From contig CAJXZG010000019.1 of the NCBI GenBank assembly GCA_913063265.1, positions 1-64,000 on the forward strand: DNA of 64,000 nucleotides, given 5' to 3'. This DNA is from an uncultured Prolixibacteraceae bacterium (GTDB lineage: Bacteria > Bacteroidota > Bacteroidia > Bacteroidales > Prolixibacteraceae). The notes under the pieces are model-generated. The model ran no database searches, had not been told where the DNA came from, and saw only the letters and a list, made by a program, of their open reading frames with translations. Made by a program: the position numbers and the translations under genes. Below, piece after piece: positions 9,035 to 17,223 of this stretch. Position 1 is the first letter of the stretch. Every line of letters starts with the position of its first letter.

Positions 9035-10369
9035 TTATTCAAAATCAATCTCAAAATCCAATGCTTTTAGTCCTTTTTGCACATCCCCGTTTTTCATAAA
9101 TAGTTTCCACAATAAACCTGTACGATAGTTTTCTATCATCACAGGAATAGGCCCCTGGTCAATCGCAAGATATCGTGGTAAATACCAGTTGTTTGAATGG
9201 CTGTACGCATCGTAAGGCCCGTATTTCCCGATTAAAGAATCTGCTTCGTTATACAAATAATCAAGATGTTGCATAGATTCTTTAGGTGTATAAGGAAAAG
9301 ATGATAAAGCTGCAGTTGGAGTGATAACACCCAAGTCTCTTCCCGGACGATGACCGGCATAACCTCTCATTGAATAGCTTGAAGTTAAGCCCCATTGTTT
9401 TTCACCATACCCCTCAAAACCTTCAGGATTGTCCAAACAATATTTATAATGAATCATTGCATGATTGGTGTTTAATTCCCAATAATCTGCATAACGGTCT
9501 GATAATCCTTTTGGATTTAAACCCAGATATGAATAATGTGCCCAAAACAACGGGCCGATAGGATCATCGTTGTGTTCATAAAAATCAAGTACTGTATTTA
9601 ATCCATAAAAAACAGTGTCTTCTGCAATTCTGCCATTCCCGGCCCAGCCTTTATGATAAGCAGCAGGTTGAATCGGATGAGTTGGAGAAGAAGCTGCCAG
9701 TACATACATTATCAAACATTCGTTATAACCCCCGACAGGAAAATTCATTTCCCAGCCATAATTTGGTGACCAATGCCAGTATAAAACATCTTTTCCTCCT
9801 TGTGTGTACCAATCCCACTCCACTTCTTCCCAAAGCTTTTGAATATCTTTTACCAGTTGTTTTTCTTCTTCATTTCCATCTTTGAAATACTCGGCAACTG
9901 TTAAAAGTCCCTGAATCATAAAAGCGGTTTCCACCAAATCGCCACCATCATCTTTTTTACTAAACGGCGCAACTTTTCCGGTAGGTCCATTCAGCCAATG
10001 AGGCCAGGCACCATAAAACCGGTCGGCTTTTGCCAGATAGTCCACATTTTTTTGAAAACGTTTTAACGCTTGTTCGCGGGTAATCCATCCTCGTTCGACA
10101 CCCACCAAAACCGCCATAACTCCAAAACCGGAACCTCCAAGCGTAATAATATCCTGATCATTACGTGGGTATACATTGTCCATGTGGATTCTTTCTCTTG
10201 CCAAACCGGAGGTTGGTTCTGCTCCATCCCAGAAATATTGGAAAGTCTGGTACTGAACGCTGTCTAACAATTGTTCATCGGTTAATACTGATTTTTCATC
10301 AGCTTTTTTTTGCACAGCATTACAACTTCCGAGAATAACAATCAGCAAAAAAATTGATAATACTTTCAT
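9035..10369 (-). CDS. GH144 endo-beta-1,2-glucanase-family lipoprotein
   Basis: 444 aa with a lipoprotein signal (lipobox LGSC near residue 16). The whole mature protein is one GH144 glycoamylase-like domain. It shares the KDDGGDLVET, YNECLI and IDQGPIPVMIENYRTGLLWK blocks with the 792-aa GH144 encoded downstream. As a lipid-anchored, single-domain version it may act at the outer membrane or in the periplasm, while its partner is secreted by T9SS. It is the first gene after the SusC-SusD-LamG unit, separated from it by a 149-bp gap that holds two hairpins, so it may be transcribed at a lower level than SusCD or from its own promoter. Beta-1,2-glucan is the most likely substrate by family; this is not proven here. 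Confidence 0.9.
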   Translation of the reverse strand: MKVLSIFLLIVILGSCNAVQKKADEKSVLTDEQLLDSVQYQTFQYFWDGAEPTSGLARERIHMDNVYPRNDQDIITLGGSGFGVMAVLVGVERGWITREQALKRFQKNVDYLAKADRFYGAWPHWLNGPTGKVAPFSKKDDGGDLVETAFMIQGLLTVAEYFKDGNEEEKQLVKDIQKLWEEVEWDWYTQGGKDVLYWHWSPNYGWEMNFPVGGYNECLIMYVLAASSPTHPIQPAAYHKGWAGNGRIAEDTVFYGLNTVLDFYEHNDDPIGPLFWAHYSYLGLNPKGLSDRYADYWELNTNHAMIHYKYCLDNPEGFEGYGEKQWGLTSSYSMRGYAGHRPGRDLGVITPTAALSSFPYTPKESMQHLDYLYNEADSLIGKYGPYDAYSHSNNWYLPRYLAIDQGPIPVMIENYRTGLLWKLFMKNGDVQKGLKALDFEIDFE

Positions 10370-10416
10370 TTCTATCTTTTTTACGCGAATTTGAAATTGA
10401 AAAAAGTCTGTACAAA

Positions 10417-10451
10417 CAAGAGAGGGCTGCTACAAATAACAGCCCTTCTTG
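10417..10451 (-). terminator. Hairpin terminator/attenuator after the LamG gene
   Basis: On the minus strand CAAGAAGGGCTG pairs imperfectly with CAGCCCTCTCTTG around a short loop, and a TTTTTT run follows about 15 nt later. It lies between the SusC-SusD-LamG trio and the enzyme genes, where partial termination would set the ratio of binding proteins to enzymes. Confidence 0.65.
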
Positions 10452-10479
10452 ATTGTAGCAAAATCTAACTAAACTAACT

Positions 10480-10496
10480 ATCCGGTTAAACCGGAT
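10480..10496. other. 17-bp perfect palindrome downstream of the LamG gene
   Basis: ATCCGGTT-A-AACCGGAT is a perfect inverted repeat 23 bp past the LamG stop codon and just upstream of the GGGCTG hairpin. It may be part of a double-hairpin 3' end or an operator. It has no strong T run of its own. Confidence 0.5.
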
Positions 10497-10518
10497 TATC
10501 TTCCCTGCTAACTATTAA

Positions 10519-12315
10519 TTATTTTTCAGCATCAATAATAGTCTGAACTTCCTCCTGGCTAAGTGCTTTGTCGAAAATTCGCAACTCATCCAATAAGCTT
10601 AAATCCGACTTGTGATCCCAACCTGTAAAACGAGGTGCCCCTGATCCTATTGAAAGGATATCACAACCTGTCCAGTCAATTCCATCAAAATCTCCCTGTT
10701 TAGCAACTTCACCATTGATATAAAATACACATTCGGTACCTGAAATGGTAAATGCCATATGCACCCATTCTCCGGTTGAAGGATCTACTTTTGCATCATC
10801 GCCGCCGTCGAACCAGCTGTCTGCTGTTCCATTCCCGGCATTTAACTTAAATATTTGATCGGTACCGGCTGCTTCCCTAAAGAACCTGAAACCACTTTTG
10901 CGGTTGTTCTGTTTCTCCGGATAATCTGCATTATCAGGATCTTCAGGCCCCATAACCAATACTCCTGCTCTATCCGGATCTGCATTGATTTTCATCCAGA
11001 AAACAGCACTGAAATTGTCGTTTTGTAAATTAGCTGTTGGGAAAGTAAGATAAGAATCGGCTGCTCCCATAAATGCTCTACCTTGTTTACCCTCGCTAAA
11101 ACCTGTGGTTCCCACCATGGTCGCTTCAGTTCCTGAAACCATTTCTTTGTTATCATCTTCGAATGGCATGTAAAACACTTCACCGTCGTATTTTGGATTA
11201 TAACCCACAGATTTTCCAGATTCATCAGCGATTATATTTGCAATATCTTCTGCAGAAAGTGCTCTTTTAAACAATCGTAATTCATCCATAAAACTTTCGT
11301 CAGAGAGGTGACTCCATCCGGTAAATCGGGGTGCCCCCGACATGATAGAGATAATATCACAGCCAGTCCAATCCACTCCTGCCAATTCTCCTTGTTTTAC
11401 AACCAGTCCATCGATATAAACTACTGCTTCGGTACCCGAAATTGTAAATGCCATATGCACCCATTCGTTTGTTGTAGGATCAACATCGGCTGCAGTATTT
11501 CCATCAAACCAGGAATCACTTTCACCGGTTCCCACATTCAATTTAAATCTTTGTTTTCCATTAGCATTTTCACGGAAGAACCTGAATCCGTGGTTACGGT
11601 TATTCATTGCGGTCGGATTTGCATCATCCGGTGCACCGATTACAAGAACTCCTGCCCTGTCGGGGACCGCATTTACTTTCATCCAGAAAACTGCTGAAAA
11701 TTCATTAGTTAATAAACCTTCTGTTGGAAATGTAAGGTAAGAATCAGCAGCTCCCGCATAGGCGTTTACACCTTCACCCTGAATTATACTTTCGCCGGCA
11801 AAACCCGGATTACCAACAACTGTAGCATCTGTGAAACTTATTTTCTCTGCAAAGTCGTTATCAAACGGCATATAAAAAATTTCATCAGGATATACCGGAG
11901 TATAAGGAGGTGCTTTGGAAAAGTTTACAGTTGCCGATGTGGTCTTATTTGTTAAATCGGTGGCTGTCACTTTTAACTCATGATCTCCGTTTGTTACATT
12001 CTCAAACAGGAATTCTTCAACTGCCCGACGATAATCTTTAAACTCAGTAAAACTGGCAATTTCGACTCCATCTATTAAAACGCTAATGTTACCGATTTCA
12101 ATGTCATCAGTCGCTTCAAAACTAATCATAACCGAAGCAACTAGTTCAGGAACCTGAATAGTTGTGCCTTCCACAGGAGATTTAATCACTACCTGAGGAG
12201 CATCTTCATCGGGTCCTGGTTCCACTTTTGAAATAGGATCTATGTAGTCTTTTTCACAGGCACCAAGTATGAATACTACCAGCACCAGAATCGTAAATTT
12301 AAAATATGTTTTCAT
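10519..12315 (-). CDS. Surface lipoprotein with Ig-like domain and two tandem LamG domains (putative SGBP)
   Basis: 598 aa with lipobox LGAC (Cys about 20). An Ig-like domain (about 40-135) is followed by two LamG/concanavalin-like domains (about 145-365 and 378-595). The two LamG copies are very similar, sharing for example AADSYLTFPT, NEWVHMAFTISGTE / GEWVHMAFTISGTE and SGAPRFTGW, so they arose by internal duplication. There is no catalytic signature. It is the third gene after SusC and SusD, 11 bp from SusD, the position usually taken by a surface glycan-binding protein. Glycan binding at the cell surface is therefore the likely job; the ligand is inferred from the neighbouring GH144 enzymes. 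Confidence 0.85.
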   Translation of the reverse strand: MKTYFKFTILVLVVFILGACEKDYIDPISKVEPGPDEDAPQVVIKSPVEGTTIQVPELVASVMISFEATDDIEIGNISVLIDGVEIASFTEFKDYRRAVEEFLFENVTNGDHELKVTATDLTNKTTSATVNFSKAPPYTPVYPDEIFYMPFDNDFAEKISFTDATVVGNPGFAGESIIQGEGVNAYAGAADSYLTFPTEGLLTNEFSAVFWMKVNAVPDRAGVLVIGAPDDANPTAMNNRNHGFRFFRENANGKQRFKLNVGTGESDSWFDGNTAADVDPTTNEWVHMAFTISGTEAVVYIDGLVVKQGELAGVDWTGCDIISIMSGAPRFTGWSHLSDESFMDELRLFKRALSAEDIANIIADESGKSVGYNPKYDGEVFYMPFEDDNKEMVSGTEATMVGTTGFSEGKQGRAFMGAADSYLTFPTANLQNDNFSAVFWMKINADPDRAGVLVMGPEDPDNADYPEKQNNRKSGFRFFREAAGTDQIFKLNAGNGTADSWFDGGDDAKVDPSTGEWVHMAFTISGTECVFYINGEVAKQGDFDGIDWTGCDILSIGSGAPRFTGWDHKSDLSLLDELRIFDKALSQEEVQTIIDAEK

Positions 12316-12326
12316 ATTAATTTTTT

Positions 12327-13868
12327 TTAGTTAGTTGGAGTAACTTCTTCCCCTAATTGTGGCAATTCAGCGACCTGAGGAGCAGGAATAACATAATATG
12401 CTTTGTCCATAGTAAACGTTCTTCCTTCGTAGCTCAGTGCAGCTTCATTTCCTGTACGCACCATATCATAATATCTGATTCCCCATTCTGTTCCCAGTTC
12501 GGCAAATTTCTCATCCAATACATTGTTAGTAGTAACGCCACTTAAATTATTCAGTCCGGCTCTGGCCCGTACTAAATTCACAGCTTCATCAGCAGTCATA
12601 GATATATTGCTTGATGCACCTCTTGTCAAAGCTTCGGCGTAAGTAAGCAGTATTTCAGCATATCTGATAACAATTAAGTTTTTATTACTTCCCGGAGAAG
12701 TTCTTCCCGGTATTAGTTCTGTTGATGGCTGAATGTATTTACCACTGCCAAACTTCAATCGTGCATTATTATTAAAAATATCTCCTTCCCTGTTCATATT
12801 AGAAATCCAATCGGGGATGGCTCCATACTCATTTTGAAGCTGATTGATTCCATCAGGAGTAAAAACAACACTTGTTTCCAGGCGAACACTTTCACCTCTG
12901 TCGAGCATAAATGTTACATATTTCATTGATGGAGCGTAGAAACCCCATCCTGCTCCTGCACCTGTTATCACAGGAGTCCAGCCTCCAATTCCGTAGGGAG
13001 CAAAAAGATGGGCAAATCGATCACCTTCACCCTGGTTGAAGTCTGAAAACTGGAATTCAAGAATGATTTCATCATTTAATTTTCCTGCTTTTTTGAACAA
13101 GTGATAATAATCAGGGAACAGGTTATATTCCCCAGAGCCAATAATTGCAGCAGCAGCATTTGCAACTCCTTGGTAATCCTCCATTTCCTGATAAGCAAGC
13201 GTTTGTATAGCATAAGCAGTAAACCTGGTAATTCCACCTCGTACATCACTACGTTTATTTGGATTAACAGCCGGTAGTTTTGATATTACTTCATCCATTT
13301 CCGCTACAATGTACTCCATTACCTGGGTTTTATTGCTTGCCGGTGTATTCTGTATATTATCCAGTTCATCGATAATAATTAACTTTCCGAATGCTTTCGC
13401 AAGACTTAAATATAAATAAGCTCTAATGGTTCGGCACTCAGCAATGTATTGATCAGCGAGTGCGTCGTTGTTTGCAGCCGGACGATATTTCTCAATTTCA
13501 TCCATAGCTGAAAATGTGTTTATTATATCGTTGTAATGATTTTGCCATACAGCGTTCAGGTTCCAGTGGCTGGGCAGATATTTATACTGGTCCTGTTCAG
13601 TCATAGGAACCTGATCTCCGGCAGCATCAACATCATCACCGCGAAAACCAAGTGTTAAAGGCCCTTCCCAGCCTCGTGTGTACAATCCATGATAGGCACC
13701 TATCAAAGGCAGTATCATATCACCACCTATTGTATAATCTACATCACTGGTAAAAGTCTCATTCTCGAAGGGCGCATCTAAATTATCGGAACATGAAAAC
13801 GCCAAAAATATGATTAATCCCGATAAGACTATGGATTTATATTGTATTGATTTCATTTTAATTTTCAT
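12327..13868 (-). CDS. SusD/RagB-type glycan-binding lipoprotein (region A)
   Basis: 513 aa with a lipoprotein signal (AFSC, Cys about 26). A second Met at residue 5 could also be the start. TPR-like helices occur in the N-terminal half (for example RTIRAYLYLSLAKAFGKL), and the C-terminal SusD block contains IRYAEILLTYAEAL and an aromatic-rich end. It caps the SusC barrel encoded 11 bp upstream and captures oligosaccharides at the outer surface. It belongs to the SusC-SusD-LamG trio, whose transcript is followed by a double hairpin. Confidence 0.93.
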   Translation of the reverse strand: MKIKMKSIQYKSIVLSGLIIFLAFSCSDNLDAPFENETFTSDVDYTIGGDMILPLIGAYHGLYTRGWEGPLTLGFRGDDVDAAGDQVPMTEQDQYKYLPSHWNLNAVWQNHYNDIINTFSAMDEIEKYRPAANNDALADQYIAECRTIRAYLYLSLAKAFGKLIIIDELDNIQNTPASNKTQVMEYIVAEMDEVISKLPAVNPNKRSDVRGGITRFTAYAIQTLAYQEMEDYQGVANAAAAIIGSGEYNLFPDYYHLFKKAGKLNDEIILEFQFSDFNQGEGDRFAHLFAPYGIGGWTPVITGAGAGWGFYAPSMKYVTFMLDRGESVRLETSVVFTPDGINQLQNEYGAIPDWISNMNREGDIFNNNARLKFGSGKYIQPSTELIPGRTSPGSNKNLIVIRYAEILLTYAEALTRGASSNISMTADEAVNLVRARAGLNNLSGVTTNNVLDEKFAELGTEWGIRYYDMVRTGNEAALSYEGRTFTMDKAYYVIPAPQVAELPQLGEEVTPTN

Positions 13869-13879
13869 TTTTCTGGAAT

Positions 13880-16800
13880 TTAGAATTTAAGATTAAGTCC
13901 TACAGTAAAAATTGAAGGCACCGGGTAAAACTGTCTGTCGATACCATTTGGTACTTCCGGATTAAATCCGTTGTATTTAAAAAGAGTCAATGGTTTTTCT
14001 GCAGTTACAAAAACTCTTGCATCCGGCATTCCTTTTCCAATCAATTCTTCCCCATCAATATTATACGCCAGGGTAATATTTTGAATCCTAAAGAATGAGC
14101 CGTCTTCAACCAGGTAGTCACTAAAATTCTGGTTCCATCCTCGTCTCAAACCAGAAGCCGAAGGATATCTGTTGGAAGTACCTTCCCCTGTCCATAATCC
14201 ATTTGCCAGTTCGGCATCTAAGTTTGTATCATTGGTCCAGATGATTTCTCCTCTTTTTCTGTTTAGAATTTTATTCCCGGTTTGTCCCATAACGCTTATG
14301 GAAAATTCCAGATCTTTATAAGTAAGGCCGAAAGAACCTCCATATGTAAAATTTGGGAAATATGATCCCAGAAAGACTTTGTCATCGTCGTCAATCACTT
14401 TATCATTGTCTTGATCTACAAACTTAAAATCTCCGGGAACAAGCCCGTTTTCTACTGCGATCGGATCTGCATCAATCTCTGCCTGGTTTTGGTAAACACC
14501 TGCTACCTGATATCCATAAAAAGAAAGCAATGGTTCACCGACCTGTGACCGTTGTCGAAATTCGGCCTGACCGCCATCAAGATAGGCTTGTCCATATAAA
14601 TCTCTGACTTCATTTTTAAGGGTTGCAAAATTTGCTCCTACATAGTAACTGAAGTCTTCGCTAATTTCATTTTGCCAGTTAATGTTCATTTCAAGTCCCG
14701 AGTTCCGGATAACACCAACATTCCGAAGTACACTTCCTGACTGGAGTTTCAAGCTCACCGGTATAGCCGCATTTTCAGTATCCCGGATATAATAATCTGC
14801 TTCAATATTTAATCTGCTATCCAGAAAATCTGCAGTAATACCAATATTCGTTTCGCTAACTGATTCCCATCCCAGATAACCAAAGGTACTGGTTGTGGTA
14901 GTTCCGTTTACCTGAGTATCATCAACAGCAATAAAAACAGGATTAGTTGTGTTTGCACCCGTTTGTCTGGGAATTTTATCATTACCCAATTTTCCCCAAC
15001 CTGCTCTAAGCTTTAAAAAATCAACAAAATTTGAGTTCTGCATAAATCCTTCTTCTGAAATCACCCAACCTAATCCAACTGCCGGGAAGGTTCCCCATTT
15101 TTCCTGATATTTGGAAGTACCCTCTTGTCTGAGTGTAAAGTAGGCAATATACTTGTTACTGTAATTGTAAGAAACACGTCCAAAGTATGATACACCATAT
15201 AAACGTTCTCCATTATCACCAGCCGTTTTTGATTCAGCTTGCCTTGATTGACTGATATACCATGAGTTTTCATTTAAGGGAATATCGCTGGCCGAACCTT
15301 GTAAGTAGTCCCACCATTCATCGCGATATGACATACCAACCATTGCAGTTACATTATGCTCACCAAAACTATCGCTATAGGTTAAGGTGTTGTCCCAAAA
15401 CTGATTCACTTCAGTAGTTCTGGAAGATGTGATAGTGGAAAACTGCCGATTTGTGGAATTGGTGATAAAGTAAGGCAGATTTACATTTCTCCCTTTCAAA
15501 AACAAGTATGAAAGATTATAAGTAGATTTAAACTTAAGTTCGGGTAGTATTTTGATATCTGCATAAATTCCTGTTAATACTTTTCGAATATCCTGCCTGT
15601 TATTGTTGTAATCCAATTGTAAAAACGGATTCTGAGAGCCCCTGTAATCCAAAAGTTGAGCACTGGAATACCGACTTGGATAATCCACTCCGGCTGCAAC
15701 ATTCTCCTCGTAGTTTTCTTCATCGTAAACCGGTAAAATTGGTACAGCATGATAGGCACTAAACCATGCACCATCATTGGCAATATATCTTTGTGCATTA
15801 CTAACATTCACATTCACTCCCCCTTTTAACCAGTCATTTACCTGATGATCGAGTTTAGTTCTGATATTCATTCTTTGGTAAGAGTTATCAGTTTTTAACA
15901 AGCCCTGCTGTTCAAAGTAACTGATTCCCATTGAATAAGTCGTACTTTCATTTCCGCCCAGAATGCCAACCGCGTGGTTTTGTTGTCTGGCACTGGGATG
16001 CATAATTTCTTTATACCAATCGGTATTAACGTTGGGCACATTAGGATTCAACCTGCTTCTGCCGTAACGTTGCATGGCATTCTCAACATAGCTGATATCC
16101 GCTGCCGATTCTGTCTGATAGACATAATTCACAAATTGTTCAGCATTTGACATTTTTAGCACATTTTGTGGTACCTGCATTCCTATATAACCTTCATAGG
16201 TAATAGTTGATTCAGTGTTTAGCTTACCATCTTTTGTAGTAATCAATACCACGCCATTTGCTGCTCTTACACCATAAATTGCAGAGGCCGAAGCATCTTT
16301 TAAAACAGACAGGGTTTCAATGTCATTTGGATTTAAAAAGTCAATGTTGTCAAAAAACATTCCATCCACAACGTACAAGGGTGAAGAGTTACTACTTCCG
16401 GGGAAAGAACCAATACCACGGATTCTAACTGTAGGTTCTGCTCCCGGTGCTCCGGCATTAACCACCTGAACACCTGCGACTTTACCTTGCAAGGCCTGCA
16501 TCGTTTGACCAGTAGGTGTTTTAACCAGTTCATCCGATTTTACCGTTACAATAGATGATGTAAGGTCTTTAACTTTTACCGAACCATAACCTACTACAAC
16601 AATTTCTTCCAAACCCACTACATCCTCCTTCAGGGTTACATTTAATGTCCTGGACTGTTCAATCATATATTCCTGGGAGAGAAAACCAATATAACTGAAC
16701 TGTAGTATTGCTCCCTGGGATACGGTCAACTGATAATTACCATCCAGGTCGGTCACTGTACCGTTGACGGTTCCTTTTTCAAGAACCGAGACACCCGGTA

Positions 16801-16909
16801 TAGTTTCTCCTTTTTCGTCGGTTACTGTACCATTTACAGTTTGAGCCTGAACCCATACCGAAAACAGCAGTAACATCATACTTAAAAAAACTTTGAGTAA
16901 TTTTTTCAT
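13880..16909 (-). CDS. SusC/RagA-type TonB-dependent outer-membrane transporter (region A)
   Basis: 1009 aa. Signal peptide (about 1-22), carboxypeptidase-D-like regulatory domain (about 23-105, GTVTDEKGETIPGVSV), TonB-box region EEIVVVGYG, plug domain (about 115-230, with the SusC signature SVLKDASASAIYGVRAANGV) and a beta-barrel ending in the aromatic GLNLKF. It imports oligosaccharides across the outer membrane with its SusD partner. It is the first gene of the minus-strand locus and faces the LuxR-type sensor gene across a 314-bp divergent region. Length and domain order are normal for SusC proteins, and no lesion was seen. Confidence 0.95.
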   Translation of the reverse strand: MKKLLKVFLSMMLLLFSVWVQAQTVNGTVTDEKGETIPGVSVLEKGTVNGTVTDLDGNYQLTVSQGAILQFSYIGFLSQEYMIEQSRTLNVTLKEDVVGLEEIVVVGYGSVKVKDLTSSIVTVKSDELVKTPTGQTMQALQGKVAGVQVVNAGAPGAEPTVRIRGIGSFPGSSNSSPLYVVDGMFFDNIDFLNPNDIETLSVLKDASASAIYGVRAANGVVLITTKDGKLNTESTITYEGYIGMQVPQNVLKMSNAEQFVNYVYQTESAADISYVENAMQRYGRSRLNPNVPNVNTDWYKEIMHPSARQQNHAVGILGGNESTTYSMGISYFEQQGLLKTDNSYQRMNIRTKLDHQVNDWLKGGVNVNVSNAQRYIANDGAWFSAYHAVPILPVYDEENYEENVAAGVDYPSRYSSAQLLDYRGSQNPFLQLDYNNNRQDIRKVLTGIYADIKILPELKFKSTYNLSYLFLKGRNVNLPYFITNSTNRQFSTITSSRTTEVNQFWDNTLTYSDSFGEHNVTAMVGMSYRDEWWDYLQGSASDIPLNENSWYISQSRQAESKTAGDNGERLYGVSYFGRVSYNYSNKYIAYFTLRQEGTSKYQEKWGTFPAVGLGWVISEEGFMQNSNFVDFLKLRAGWGKLGNDKIPRQTGANTTNPVFIAVDDTQVNGTTTTSTFGYLGWESVSETNIGITADFLDSRLNIEADYYIRDTENAAIPVSLKLQSGSVLRNVGVIRNSGLEMNINWQNEISEDFSYYVGANFATLKNEVRDLYGQAYLDGGQAEFRQRSQVGEPLLSFYGYQVAGVYQNQAEIDADPIAVENGLVPGDFKFVDQDNDKVIDDDDKVFLGSYFPNFTYGGSFGLTYKDLEFSISVMGQTGNKILNRKRGEIIWTNDTNLDAELANGLWTGEGTSNRYPSASGLRRGWNQNFSDYLVEDGSFFRIQNITLAYNIDGEELIGKGMPDARVFVTAEKPLTLFKYNGFNPEVPNGIDRQFYPVPSIFTVGLNLKF

Positions 16910-17223
16910 AGATAATAGTTTAATTTATTAGAATCTTGTACAATTCGAACTACAAAATTCCGACAAAGGCAAATGAAATAGAATTAATTCACCCATACAC
17001 CAATACGTATAGGTCAAAACTTTCAGACAAAATCGCTTAACTAACTACCTATCTGATAGTTATATTATATGTTGTACAACATAAATATTGGCTTTGTTGT
17101 GGTATTGTTGTGGTAATTGAATATAAATTCTTTAAATTGAACTTATATTTTTACAAAGAATAAAACAACAATTTGACAATTTGAGGCATTTTTGTCTTTT
17201 GATATTTATATAAGCTGTAACTT
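16910..17223. promoter_or_regulatory. Divergent control region between SusC and the LuxR-type sensor
   Basis: This 314-bp gap has no credible gene. It holds three close palindromes: ATACGTAT (17003-17010), CTATC-T-GATAG (17049-17059) and TATGTTGTACAACATA (17068-17083, 16 bp perfect). Further on are A/T tracts and a repeated TTGTGGTATTGTTGTGG. No unambiguous TTTG-N19-TAnnTTTG promoter was found for either gene. The palindromes are candidate binding sites for the adjacent HTH regulator. Confidence 0.55.
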
